From NCBI GenBank assembly GCA_964408805.1, contig CAYPAV010000008.1:1-64000 (forward strand): DNA of 64,000 bases, in the 5' to 3' direction. The notes under the pieces are model-generated. The model had not been told where the DNA came from, did no database searches, and was given only the letters and a program-made list of their open reading frames with translations. The translations under genes and the position numbers were made by a program. Source of the stretch: CAYPAV01 sp964408805. Its GTDB lineage: Bacteria > Pseudomonadota > Alphaproteobacteria > UBA8366. Shown here one piece after another: positions 8,167 to 16,838 of the stretch (its first letter is position 1; each line of letters begins with the position of its first letter).

Positions 8167-9057
8167 CTACCCCGCGAACCGAGGCTCCGGCAGCCCTTGA
8201 ACCCCCAGCCCGGTGATGGCGAGGAGGCCGCCTTCGAGCGGGTTCTGCGCTTGCATCATCGGGTTGACGAATTTTCGGGTCGAGGTGACATACATGACGT
8301 CGAGATCGTCGCCGCCGAAGGTGCACATGGTCGGGTTCGATACCGGGACCTTGAGGGTGCGGACCAGGCGCCCCTCGGGATCGAAGCGGCCGATCAGCCC
8401 GTCATAGACCAGGGCGCCCCAGTAATGGCCTTCCGTGTCCACCGTGGCGCCGTCGATCTTGCCGTGATGGCCGGGGATGCCGATTGAGGAGATGAAGGGG
8501 CGCCGGTTGGCGATGGTGCCGGCCTCCAGGTCGAAATCATAGGCGAAGACGGACTTCCCCGAACTATCCGAGAAATACATCACCTTGTCGTCGGGGCTGA
8601 AGGCGATGCCGTTGGAGACGATGAAGCCGTCGTCCATTTTCGTGGCCGTGCCGTCGGGGTCGAACCGGTAGAGGGCGGCGATCACCTTGTAGTCGTCGAC
8701 GAAATTGGCGTTCATCGAGCCGCACCAGAAGCGCCCCAGCTTATCGACCTTGCCGTCGTTCAGCCGGGTGTTCGGCGTCTCCGGCTCGGGATCGACGACA
8801 TGCTCCACGGTGCCCTTGTCGAGATCGAGAAAGGCGAAGCCCGACCCCATCCCGGCGACGAATCCGCCTGACTTCCGCAAGCCGATCGAGCCGATGAATT
8901 CCGGCATCTCCCATACCTTGACGTCGCCCGTAGCCGGCGTGAATCGCTTGACGCAGGGGGCCAGGTTGTCGAGCCAGTAGAGGGCGCGCTCCTCCGCCCG
9001 CCAGACCGGCGATTCGCCCAGCATGTCCTTCGCGTCGACGACGAATTTGATTTCCAT
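8167..9057 (-). CDS. SMP-30/gluconolactonase-family protein
   Basis: Six-bladed beta-propeller hydrolase. Seen: the divalent-metal ligands of the family at Glu15 (GESPVW), Asn149 (VSNGIAFSPDD) and Asp202 (KIDGATVD), and the substrate-contact pair Arg98 and Asn100 in TRLNDGKVD. Length 296 is typical. Known members open sugar lactones such as gluconolactone or xylonolactone. The gene begins 19 bases after the stop of the enoyl-CoA hydratase gene on the same strand, so the two are probably one operon. The true lactone is unknown. Confidence 0.87.
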   Translation of the reverse strand: MEIKFVVDAKDMLGESPVWRAEERALYWLDNLAPCVKRFTPATGDVKVWEMPEFIGSIGLRKSGGFVAGMGSGFAFLDLDKGTVEHVVDPEPETPNTRLNDGKVDKLGRFWCGSMNANFVDDYKVIAALYRFDPDGTATKMDDGFIVSNGIAFSPDDKVMYFSDSSGKSVFAYDFDLEAGTIANRRPFISSIGIPGHHGKIDGATVDTEGHYWGALVYDGLIGRFDPEGRLVRTLKVPVSNPTMCTFGGDDLDVMYVTSTRKFVNPMMQAQNPLEGGLLAITGLGVQGLPEPRFAG

Positions 9058-9076
9058 CGGTCCCTCCTCGGCCTTG

Positions 9077-9850
9077 TCACCGTCCCTTGAAGACGGGCTC
9101 CCGTTTCTCGGCGAAGGCGCGCATCGCCTCCTTCGAATCCTCAGTCTTGGAGAGTTCGACCGTCATGTTCTGCTCGAAGCGATAGCCGTCGCGAAGGCTC
9201 ATCTCCTCGATCGTATTCAGCGCGTGCTTGGCAAGGACGATCGCGGGCGGGCTCTTGGCGGCGATTTCGCGGGCCAGGTCCATCGCGGTTTCCATCAACG
9301 CCTCTGGCGCCACGCAGGCTTCGGCGACGCCGAGACGATACATCTCTGGGCCCGAGACCCGATATCCCGTCAACATCATCCGCCGGGCTCGGGAGTGACC
9401 AAACAGCCGCATCGCATGGCGCCCACCGCCCAGTAGGCCGACATTGATCTCAGGCAGGCCGATGGTGGCATTCTCCGAGCAGACCAGGATATCGCAAGAG
9501 GCGGCGACCGCGAGCCCGGCGCCCAGCGCCGGCCCGTTGATGGCGCCGATCACGGGCTTTCGGCATTCCATTACCGAATGGAAGGCCTCTCGTGCCCGGC
9601 GGTTGTGGGCCCAGGCCTCTCCCGGCCCCCTGACGCGGTCGGCGCGGCCCTTGATATCGGCGCCCGCCGAAAAGCACTTGCCGGCCCCCGTCAGAACGGC
9701 GACGCGCACGTCGTCCCGGTCGCTGATCTCGTCCATGACCGCCATCATGTCCTCGTGGAACGGCCGCCCTTGGGCGTTGACGGGGGGATTGTCCATCGTG
9801 GCGACGGCGATGAAGTCCGCCACCTCGAGCTTGACCTGTTGGTCGGGCAT
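9077..9850 (-). CDS. Enoyl-CoA hydratase/isomerase family protein
   Basis: Crotonase-fold protein of 257 residues. Seen: CoA-binding and oxyanion loops GKCFSAGADIKG (58-68) and NGPALGAGLAVAASCD (105-120), and the first catalytic Glu at 134 in GLPEINVGLL. The position of the second Glu of true hydratases (before MxLTG) is Arg157, so simple hydration is not assured. The start at 9850 (MPDQQVKLEV) gives the normal family length; longer readings run into the divergent methyltransferase promoter. It lies upstream of the SMP-30 gene in a probable two-gene operon. Confidence 0.85.
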   Translation of the reverse strand: MPDQQVKLEVADFIAVATMDNPPVNAQGRPFHEDMMAVMDEISDRDDVRVAVLTGAGKCFSAGADIKGRADRVRGPGEAWAHNRRAREAFHSVMECRKPVIGAINGPALGAGLAVAASCDILVCSENATIGLPEINVGLLGGGRHAMRLFGHSRARRMMLTGYRVSGPEMYRLGVAEACVAPEALMETAMDLAREIAAKSPPAIVLAKHALNTIEEMSLRDGYRFEQNMTVELSKTEDSKEAMRAFAEKREPVFKGR

Positions 9851-9938
9851 GCTTGATTTCCTTTCCTCGAACCGTGACCTCAAGAGACGACATACGGTCG
9901 TTTGTGCGCCGGGCAACGCTTGGGTAGTCTCCCGGCCC

Positions 9939-10784
9939 ATGACAAATGAACCGAAACGGGATTGGAACCGGACCGCGGCCGGCTGGAAGAAGTGGCATGC
10001 GGTCTCGGAACGGGCATCGAGCGGTCTGACCGCCGCCCTATTGAAACTGGCCGAGGTCGAGGCGGGGTCGCGGGTGCTCGATCTGGCGACGGGTCTCGGC
10101 GACACCGCGATGTCGACCGCCGAAGTGGTCGGCGAGAAGGGCTTGGTCCTGGCCACCGATAAGTCGGAAGGCATGCTGGAATTCGCGCGCCGGGCGGCGG
10201 CGGAGAAAAACTATTCGCAGATCACGGTTCAGACGCTCGATTTGGAGGATTTCGATTCCACGCTCAAGGGATTCGATGCCGCACTCTGCCGGTTCGGACT
10301 CATGTTTGTCGAAGACCTGGTCGCCGCCCTGTCCAATATTCGCGAGGCGCTGGTCCCCGGCGGCCGCTTTGCCGCCGGCGTTTGGGGGCCGCCCGAGACC
10401 GCGCCCGCGCATTCCATCTCCAACCGGGTGTTGATGTCGACCCTGAACCTGCCGGCGATGTCGGAGGGGAAGGGGACGCCGTTCGCCCTCTGTGATCGAA
10501 CGTCGCTTGAGGAGAGCTTCGCCAAGGCCGGGTTCACTTCGATCGAGAGCGAGATCGCGACCGTGGTCTACGACTTCAAGGACGCCGACGAATACGTCGC
10601 CTATCGCCGGGACCGCTCGACGGTCAAGGACCGGATCGGTCACTTGCCGGAGGCGGAGCAGGCCCGTGGTTGGGCGGCCGTGGCCGAGGCCGCGAAGGAA
10701 TATGCCCGCCCCGACGGCAGCGTTCGGTTCGTCAACGAGGCGATTGCGGTCGTGGGCCAAAATGCGGTACAGCAATACTTCTAG
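9939..10784 (+). CDS. Class I SAM-dependent methyltransferase (UbiE-like)
   Basis: Seen: 281 residues with motif I VLDLATGLGDTAM, an acidic residue ending strand 2 (VLATDKSEGML), and motif post-I/II around LDLEDFDS and LVPGGRFAAGVWG. This order marks the Rossmann-fold methyltransferases near UbiE/COQ5. The N-terminal RTAAGWKKW resembles members acting on small lipophilic acceptors. It is divergent from the enoyl-CoA hydratase gene with 88 bases between starts. The ATG at 9939 was chosen because translation further upstream would cross that divergent gene. The substrate is unknown. Confidence 0.82.
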   Translation: MTNEPKRDWNRTAAGWKKWHAVSERASSGLTAALLKLAEVEAGSRVLDLATGLGDTAMSTAEVVGEKGLVLATDKSEGMLEFARRAAAEKNYSQITVQTLDLEDFDSTLKGFDAALCRFGLMFVEDLVAALSNIREALVPGGRFAAGVWGPPETAPAHSISNRVLMSTLNLPAMSEGKGTPFALCDRTSLEESFAKAGFTSIESEIATVVYDFKDADEYVAYRRDRSTVKDRIGHLPEAEQARGWAAVAEAAKEYARPDGSVRFVNEAIAVVGQNAVQQYF

Positions 10785-10798
10785 GAGACGCGGCGAAT

Positions 10799-10975
10799 AT
10801 GACGCGAACGGCGATATGGGCACTGACGATCCTGTAGGGCGTGAACGTTCTGCCGGTGCCCGACCAAATCAACGCCGAACTTCGCCAAGGCTGGCGGGAA
10901 ACCAAAGCCCGCATGGCCGGCCAGGATGAGACGACCGCGCGGATCATTCGAATTCTCGATGGATTGACGCAGTGA
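10799..10975 (+). pseudogene. Possible small ORF broken by an amber codon
   Basis: Seen: ATG at 10799 opens a frame that hits TAG at 10835 after 12 codons, then stays open to TGA at 10973. The downstream half (INAELRQGWRETKARM, then a helix ending RIIRILDGLTQ) looks like amphipathic protein sequence and could start at GTG 10841. It follows the methyltransferase stop by 14 bases. It may be a degraded gene, a short protein starting at the internal GTG, or chance. I recognise no family. Confidence 0.25.
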
Positions 10976-11012
10976 CGCCGCCGGTCACCCTGCCGCGATA
11001 GACGTCTTCCTC

Positions 11013-11906
11013 TCAACATCTCCCTTGGAGCATCGCATTCGCCGTGCAGGGCGGGCGTTTTGGCACCGGTTTTCTTTGCTTCTTCTTGGCGGGTACGCGT
11101 CTTTTGACGGGCGTGGGTGTCGGCTTTTTCGCGATCGGTTTCGGCGATACCTTGTATCCCGGGAGGAGAGGGCCGATCTCGCGCAATATCTCGATCATCC
11201 GCACCCCTTCGTTATAGCGCCGTGTTCCGACATGATGGAGGGCTATGACCCTGGCGCCTCGAAGTCCAAAGACCGGCGAACCAGACGATCCGCCCATGGT
11301 ATCGGCGATGTAATGGACCACCGGCGGCTTGATTCGAACGATGGTGTTGTTCTTCAGGACGATCTCTTTCGAGCGTCCGTTCGGGTGCTGGATGATCTTG
11401 ACCCTTCGTATCTTGCCAATATTGGCGGCCGAAGATTCCAGTTTCAGCCAGCCGAGGGTCTTGCCGATCGGGCGGTCCAGTTCGAACAAGGCATAGTCGA
11501 GATACTTGTTGAACTTCAGGACCCGGCGCACGCCGGCCGATCTCGGGCCGCGATTTCTGTCCTGGTAATATTGCATGTAGATCGAGAACGCCGAGGGTTT
11601 CCGAACTTCATAGCAATGCTCGTTCGTTAGGAATAGCGCGGGCCCGACAAGAAACCCGGTACAGGACGAGCCCGGCATTTTAAGTTGGCCGACCTTTCGC
11701 GAGAGTTGGTAATTCGGATCGGATTTGGACAGGTTGCGAAGCTTGATGAAATCGGCGGTCCCGATGATCTTTTCGGCCTGAACCTCATCGTCCGACGGCG
11801 GCGGGACGATGAAGCGGCCGGTGGGCCATTCCTCGGCGTGAGCCGCGGGACAGAGGGGGAGGGCGCTTAGGAAGAGACCGGTGATCAGATGTTTTTGAAA
11901 GCTCAT
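11013..11906 (-). CDS. Exported trypsin-like serine protease
   Basis: Seen: signal peptide (cleavage near AAHA), then a chymotrypsin-fold domain with the triad His97 in TNEHC, Asp137 in YLDYALFELD and Ser208 in GGSSGSP. Cys82 and Cys98 may form the disulfide around the active-site His. This fits the V8-like/trypsin-like peptidase_2 group. After about residue 250 comes a Lys/Arg/Pro-rich tail (KKPTPTP, KRRVPAKKKQRK) ending with two Cys, perhaps for binding anionic surfaces. Total 297 residues. Twelve bases separate it from the upstream small exported protein, so the pair is likely co-expressed. Target proteins are unknown. Confidence 0.82.
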   Translation of the reverse strand: MSFQKHLITGLFLSALPLCPAAHAEEWPTGRFIVPPPSDDEVQAEKIIGTADFIKLRNLSKSDPNYQLSRKVGQLKMPGSSCTGFLVGPALFLTNEHCYEVRKPSAFSIYMQYYQDRNRGPRSAGVRRVLKFNKYLDYALFELDRPIGKTLGWLKLESSAANIGKIRRVKIIQHPNGRSKEIVLKNNTIVRIKPPVVHYIADTMGGSSGSPVFGLRGARVIALHHVGTRRYNEGVRMIEILREIGPLLPGYKVSPKPIAKKPTPTPVKRRVPAKKKQRKPVPKRPPCTANAMLQGRC

Positions 11907-11918
11907 GGCATCAGCCCC

Positions 11919-12377
11919 TCAGTTCTTCCGACGGAAACGGATTCGGGCCATGTCGGCCGCGACCCATGCGGTTCCGGTGGTTGTCTTGAGGGCGAAACCG
12001 GGATCGTCGAACCGAACCGCGGTCGCAGGGCGCCAGGTGCCGGATTCCAATATCTCCGCCGTATAATCGCCGCCCACGACATCGAAGGGCGAGAGCAGAT
12101 GATGCACGGGCGGTGTCAGATTATTGTCGTTCCAGTAGAGACGCGCCCGAATTTTCGGAGGATAGCTTTCCAGAATGTCGTTTGTCGTCATTTCCGCCGG
12201 GTAGATCCGTCCCTTCACGGGAATCAGCACGAGCGAGCCTTGCGATAGAATGGCCCATTGGAAGGGTGTGTATTGCGGTTTCCCTTCGACGCCGCCACCG
12301 CTGAAGACGGGGACCGCCAGAACAATCAAGGCAAGGCAACCGGCGATGGCGGCGAGAATAGGTTTCAAGGATCGCAT
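11919..12377 (-). CDS. Unknown small exported protein
   Basis: I do not recognise the family. Seen: 152 residues starting MRSLKPILAAIAG with one strong hydrophobic segment (about 7-25), either a signal peptide or an N-terminal anchor. A beta-rich body follows with YTPFQWAILSQGSLVLIPV and a basic C-terminus RIRFRRKN. It is immediately upstream of the trypsin-like protease on the same strand. Inferred: a periplasmic partner, inhibitor or substrate of the protease is possible, but nothing in the sequence proves it. Confidence 0.65.
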   Translation of the reverse strand: MRSLKPILAAIAGCLALIVLAVPVFSGGGVEGKPQYTPFQWAILSQGSLVLIPVKGRIYPAEMTTNDILESYPPKIRARLYWNDNNLTPPVHHLLSPFDVVGGDYTAEILESGTWRPATAVRFDDPGFALKTTTGTAWVAADMARIRFRRKN

Positions 12378-12592
12378 ATTGGCTCCTCCTGGATGTCATC
12401 ATATGACAGCTATGGCGAATCGAAAGGCGATTTTGATGATCTTGCCCGGACAAATCGCCGCAATCGTGGGAAAATTAGGTCGCCAATATAGTGGCAATCC
12501 ACCATGTCGGTAGCTCAATAATCTGCTAGCAACCGCGCGCTCCCGCTTCTATTCTCCCGCCCGAATCGCAATATCGAAGACGGAGAGAACCC

Positions 12593-14308
12593 ATGGCCAT
12601 CGACAAGTCCAATCTGCCGAGCCGGTACGTTTCGGTCGGACCCGAAAGCGCGCCGCATCGTTCCTACTATTATGCGATGGGCATGACGGACGAGGAGATC
12701 GCCCAACCCTTCGTCGGCGTTGCGACCTGCTGGAACGAGGCCGCACCCTGCAACATCGCGCTTGGTCGCCAGGCGCAATCGGTCAAGCTCGGCGTGAAGT
12801 CGAAACTGGGAACGCCGCGAGAGTTCACGACCATCACGGTGACGGACGGCATCGCCATGGGGCATGCGGGCATGAAGAGCTCGCTCGTTAGCCGCGACCT
12901 GATCGCGGATTCGGTCGAGCTCACCATGCGGGGACATTGCTACGACGCGCTGGTCGGTCTCGCGGGCTGCGACAAATCTCTGCCGGGCATGATGATGGCG
13001 ATGATCCGGCTCAATGTCCCTTCGGTTTTCCTCTATGGCGGCTCCATTCTGCCGGGCCGCTTTCGCGGCCGCGACGTGACCGTCCAAGACGTCTTCGAGG
13101 CGGTGGGCGCTCATTCGGCGGGGACCATGTCGGATGAGGATCTGCACGAGATGGAATGCGTCGCTTGCCCCTCGGCGGGCGCTTGCGGCGGGCAATTCAC
13201 GGCCAACACGATGGCTTGTGTCTCGGAGGCGATCGGTCTGGCGATTCCGGCTTCGGCCGGGGCACCGGCGCCTTACGAGTCCCGTCACGCCTACGCCGAA
13301 GCCTCGGGCCAGGCAGTGATGTTCGCATTGGAGAAACGCATTCGGCCGCGCGATATCGTGACCAAGAAAGCGCTGATCAACGCGGCGCGGATCGTCGCCG
13401 CGTCCGGCGGCTCGACCAATGGCGGACTGCATCTGCCCGCGATGGCGAGCGAGGCGGGGATCGATTTCGATCTCCTGGATGTTTGCGACATCTTCAAGGA
13501 CACCCCCTACATCGCCGATTTGAAGCCGGGCGGGAAATACGTCGCCAAGGATCTTTACGAGATCGGCGGCGTTCCGGTGTTGATGAAGGCGCTCTTGGAG
13601 GGCGGTTATCTCGACGGCGATTGCTTGACCGTCAACGGGAAGACCATCGGGGAGAACTTGGAAAATATCCAGGTGCCGGGCGACCAGGATGTGGTCTATT
13701 CGACCGCGAAGCCGATTACCGAAACAGGCGGCGTCGTCGGCCTACAAGGGAATCTGGCACCCGACGGCGCAATCGTGAAGGTCGCCGGCATGGATGTCCT
13801 TACATTTCGCGGGCCCGCGCGGGTCTTCGATTGCGAGGAGGACGCCTTTGCCGCGGTCGAGCAGCGGACATACGAAGAAGGCGACGTTTTCGTCATTCGT
13901 TATGAAGGCCCGAAAGGCGGGCCCGGCATGCGCGAAATGCTGGCGACCACGGCCGCTCTCTACGGCCAGGGCACGGACGGCACCGTCGCCTTGATCACGG
14001 ATGGACGGTTCTCCGGCGCCACACGCGGATTCTGCATCGGCCATGTCGGCCCCGAAGCGGCGGTCGGCGGGCCGATCGGTCTCCTGAAAGACGGCGACAT
14101 GATCTCGATCGATGCGGTTGAGGGCACGATCGAGGTTGAACTCGACGACGCCGAACTGGAGGCCCGCCGCAAGGATTGGAAGCCGCGAAGCCACGATTAC
14201 CAGTCAGGCGCCTTGTGGCGTTACGCCCAGACCGTCACCGATGCCAGGGGTGGTGCGGTCACCCATCCGGGTGCAAAGGCGGAGACCCATTGCTTCGCGG
14301 ATATCTGA
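12593..14308 (+). CDS. ilvD: Dihydroxy-acid dehydratase
   Basis: IlvD/Edd-family iron-sulfur dehydratase; the known reaction makes 2-keto acids from 2,3-dihydroxy acids in valine and isoleucine synthesis. Seen: Cys46 and Cys53 in TCWNEAAPCN, Cys126 and Lys128 in GCDKSLPGM, Cys192 and Cys198 in ACPSAGACGG, and the downstream DGRFSGATRGFCIGHVGPEA active-site loop (split DGRFSG / RGFCIGH). Length 571 is normal for IlvD. Sugar-acid dehydratases share this fold, so a catabolic substrate is possible. It is followed after 4 bases by a TPR glycosyltransferase gene. The 215-base upstream gap holds the promoter shared divergently with the exported-protein genes. Confidence 0.9.
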   Translation: MAIDKSNLPSRYVSVGPESAPHRSYYYAMGMTDEEIAQPFVGVATCWNEAAPCNIALGRQAQSVKLGVKSKLGTPREFTTITVTDGIAMGHAGMKSSLVSRDLIADSVELTMRGHCYDALVGLAGCDKSLPGMMMAMIRLNVPSVFLYGGSILPGRFRGRDVTVQDVFEAVGAHSAGTMSDEDLHEMECVACPSAGACGGQFTANTMACVSEAIGLAIPASAGAPAPYESRHAYAEASGQAVMFALEKRIRPRDIVTKKALINAARIVAASGGSTNGGLHLPAMASEAGIDFDLLDVCDIFKDTPYIADLKPGGKYVAKDLYEIGGVPVLMKALLEGGYLDGDCLTVNGKTIGENLENIQVPGDQDVVYSTAKPITETGGVVGLQGNLAPDGAIVKVAGMDVLTFRGPARVFDCEEDAFAAVEQRTYEEGDVFVIRYEGPKGGPGMREMLATTAALYGQGTDGTVALITDGRFSGATRGFCIGHVGPEAAVGGPIGLLKDGDMISIDAVEGTIEVELDDAELEARRKDWKPRSHDYQSGALWRYAQTVTDARGGAVTHPGAKAETHCFADI

Positions 14309-14312
14309 TGGG

Positions 14313-15866
14313 ATGACCTCCGCGGCCGAAGCGAGGGAATTGCTGGCGGCCGGACGGATCGAGGACGCGGCAACCGTATTCGAAGCCCTCGTCGCGTCCA
14401 ACCCTTCGGATATCGAGGCGCGCCGCGGGTTTGCGCGGTGCTGCCACGACCTGAGACGCTTCGCCGCCGCCCGGGAGAACTGGTCGGCGCTCTTGCGCGC
14501 CGCGCCGGACGATCGCGAGGCGCTGCTGCGCCTTGGTGCCTGCCATCAGAAGGTCGGGCGCTATCGGGAAGCGGTCGACTGCTTCGACAAAATACTCAAG
14601 GTGACTCCCGACGACTACGAAGCGCAAACGATACGTCTTCAAACCCTGATCTATGCGGATGGGATCGAGCATGGCGAGATCGCCGCCGCGGGGCGGGAGT
14701 GGGGTCGCTTGCGGCCCGCGGCGGTACCGATGCCGGCGTTTGCGAATTTGCCAGAGCCCGAACGACGGTTACGGATCGGTTATGTGAGCTCCGACTTTCG
14801 GGCGCAGCCGACCGGTCTTTCGATGATCCCCGTCCTGCATTTCCACCAGCGCCCGGCGTTCGAGATCCATTCCTATGTCGATTTGGAGCAGCCCGACGCC
14901 GCGTCGGAGGAATTGCGGCGGCGGAGCGATCATTGGACCGATATCGGGGCGCTGGATGACGCCGCCGCCGCTCAAGCGATCCGCGACGACGGGATCGATA
15001 TCCTTGTTGTCCTGACGCCCCATATGGATCGCAACCGTCCTTTCATCTGCCGCCATCGCGCGGCTCCGGTTCAAGCCGCGTTTCATGACCCGCTCAGCAC
15101 GGCGATCCCCGAGATCGACTATTTCATCGCCGATCGTGTCATCGCCCCGAAGAATGGGCCGGAGTGGTTCTCCGAGCGCGTGGTGCGCTTGCCGTGCTGG
15201 ACCGTCCACGCCTTTCCCTTCGAAGCACCCGAGATCGCTGCACCGCCAACCGCCGAGAACGGCTACGTGACTTTCGGGTGCTTCAACAACCCGATCAAGA
15301 TCACGTCCACGGTGGTTTCGCTCTGGTGCCGGATTCTTCGGGAAGTGTCCGGGTCGCGCCTATGTCTCAAATATTACGACCTCTACGACGACGAGACCGT
15401 GACCGATCGTCTCCGCGAGGAGTTCACCGCGGGTGAGGTCGACTTCGACCGTATCGATATCATCGCGAGCGAGGAAATGCGCTCCGCCCATTTCGCCCAG
15501 TACAACAAGATCGATATCGCGCTCGATCCTTTTCCGTTCAATGGCGCCACGACCACCTTCGAGGCAATGATGATGGGCGTCCCTGTGGTCGCTCTGATGG
15601 GAGACCGACTTGTTGCGCGGTCGGCCGCAAGCCTTCTGGATGCGGCGGGCCTTTCTTCCATGATCGCGTCATCGGCGGACGATTACGTCATGCGTGCCGT
15701 CGAATTGGCACGAAATGAGGCGCTGTTGGCAGGGTTGCGCCAATCCTTGCGGGGGATGGTCGAAAAATCCCGCCTTCTCGATGCGCGACGATATACGCGG
15801 AACCTGGAACGATTTTATCGGGCGATGTGGCGCGAATGGTGCCGCGAGGCGGAGGCAATTGCCTAA
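14313..15866 (+). CDS. TPR plus O-GlcNAc-transferase-like protein (GT41), copy 1
   Basis: Seen: about 105 residues of TPR-type helices (AREAWS-like repeats such as FAAARENWSALLRAAPDDREALLRLG, read in parts), then a catalytic region starting RLRIGYVSSDF. It contains the GT41 hallmarks ALDPFPFNGATTTFEAMMMG and VPVVALMGDR. Known: GT41 includes eukaryotic OGT and SPINDLY; bacterial relatives modify flagellin, adhesins or unknown proteins. Length 517. The start at 14313 is 4 bases after the ilvD stop, so it is probably translated from the same transcript. A second GT41-like gene lies beyond xthA. Confidence 0.83.
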   Translation: MTSAAEARELLAAGRIEDAATVFEALVASNPSDIEARRGFARCCHDLRRFAAARENWSALLRAAPDDREALLRLGACHQKVGRYREAVDCFDKILKVTPDDYEAQTIRLQTLIYADGIEHGEIAAAGREWGRLRPAAVPMPAFANLPEPERRLRIGYVSSDFRAQPTGLSMIPVLHFHQRPAFEIHSYVDLEQPDAASEELRRRSDHWTDIGALDDAAAAQAIRDDGIDILVVLTPHMDRNRPFICRHRAAPVQAAFHDPLSTAIPEIDYFIADRVIAPKNGPEWFSERVVRLPCWTVHAFPFEAPEIAAPPTAENGYVTFGCFNNPIKITSTVVSLWCRILREVSGSRLCLKYYDLYDDETVTDRLREEFTAGEVDFDRIDIIASEEMRSAHFAQYNKIDIALDPFPFNGATTTFEAMMMGVPVVALMGDRLVARSAASLLDAAGLSSMIASSADDYVMRAVELARNEALLAGLRQSLRGMVEKSRLLDARRYTRNLERFYRAMWREWCREAEAIA

Positions 15867-15952
15867 TTCGTCGCTAATTTAAAATATCAATAAAAATTTA
15901 GAAATATTTGTTATTTAATAATTTAAATTCGAATTAATGGAGCGTTGTTGGA
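15867..15952. other. AT-rich convergent spacer
   Basis: This 86-base gap between two converging genes is strikingly AT-rich in a GC-rich region (runs such as TAATTTAAAATATC and GTTATTTAATAATTT). No clear hairpin with a T run is visible. It may act as a diffuse termination or H-NS/MucR-type binding region, but nothing specific can be assigned. Confidence 0.5.
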
Positions 15953-16732
15953 CTAATCATCTTCCGTCAACTCGCACCAGACGGGCGTGTGATCGGAGGC
16001 CTTCTCCTTGCTGCGCGGCGTGCGGTCGATCTCGCTCGCGGCCAGTCGGTCGGCGGCCTGGGGCGAGAGCAATAGATGATCGATCCGGACTCCTTCGTCG
16101 CGCTGCCAGCGACCGCGCTGATAGTCCCAATAGCTGTAGGCGCCGATTTCCTTATGAAGGCCGCGCCAGGCCTCCGTCAGGCCAAGGTTGAGGAGGGCGC
16201 GAAACCGGGTGCGGGATTCGGGCCGGCATAGCGCGTCGTCGGCGAATCCCTCGGGATCGAAGACATCGTCGTCGGTCGGGCAGACATTGTAGTCGCCGCC
16301 CAGCACCAGCGGCATTTCGTGGCCGAGGAGGCTGTCCCGCACGTGTTCGATCAGGCGGTCCATCCAGGCGAGCTTGTAGTCGAACTTTTCCCCCGGCGTC
16401 GGATTGCCGTTCGGCAGATAGATCGAGGCGACCCGGACGCCGTCGATGGTCCCCTCGATATAGCGGGCCTGCTCATCGCCGGGATCACCCGGAAGGCCGC
16501 GCTCTACATCCTCGATCGGTCGTTTGGAAAGGATCGCGACGCCGTTGTAGGTCTTCTGCCCGTGGGTTTCGACGTTGTAGCCGAGATCCTCGATCTCGAG
16601 CCGGGGAAACTGTTCGTCGACCGTCTTCAATTCCTGCAGCAAGGCGACGTCCGGCGCCGCGTCACCGAGCCATTCCAGGACGCGGGGCAGCCGCGCCTTG
16701 ATGGAATTGACGTTGAAAGTGGCGATTTTCAC
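15953..16732 (-). CDS. xthA: Exodeoxyribonuclease III
   Basis: AP endonuclease and 3'-5' exonuclease of base excision repair. Seen: IATFNVNSIKAR at the N-terminus, metal-binding Glu in LLQELKT, YNGVAILSK, the GGDYNVCPTDDDV catalytic loop, and the C-terminal SDHTPVWCEL with the Asp-His pair. Length 259 fits the family. The start is GTG at 16730-16732 (VKIATFN) with GGGAG a few bases upstream; longer readings add unrelated sequence. It sits in opposite orientation between two GT41-like genes and diverges from the second one across a 106-base promoter gap. Confidence 0.93.
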   Translation of the reverse strand: MKIATFNVNSIKARLPRVLEWLGDAAPDVALLQELKTVDEQFPRLEIEDLGYNVETHGQKTYNGVAILSKRPIEDVERGLPGDPGDEQARYIEGTIDGVRVASIYLPNGNPTPGEKFDYKLAWMDRLIEHVRDSLLGHEMPLVLGGDYNVCPTDDDVFDPEGFADDALCRPESRTRFRALLNLGLTEAWRGLHKEIGAYSYWDYQRGRWQRDEGVRIDHLLLSPQAADRLAASEIDRTPRSKEKASDHTPVWCELTEDD

Positions 16733-16838
16733 GTCCCGGCTCCCGGTCTTGGTATCGTTGCGTCGATTTATTAGCACGAATGGGCGCCTGGAAAACGCAC
16801 CTTTTGCCGGGTCGCTGCACGCCTGATATACCGGCTTT

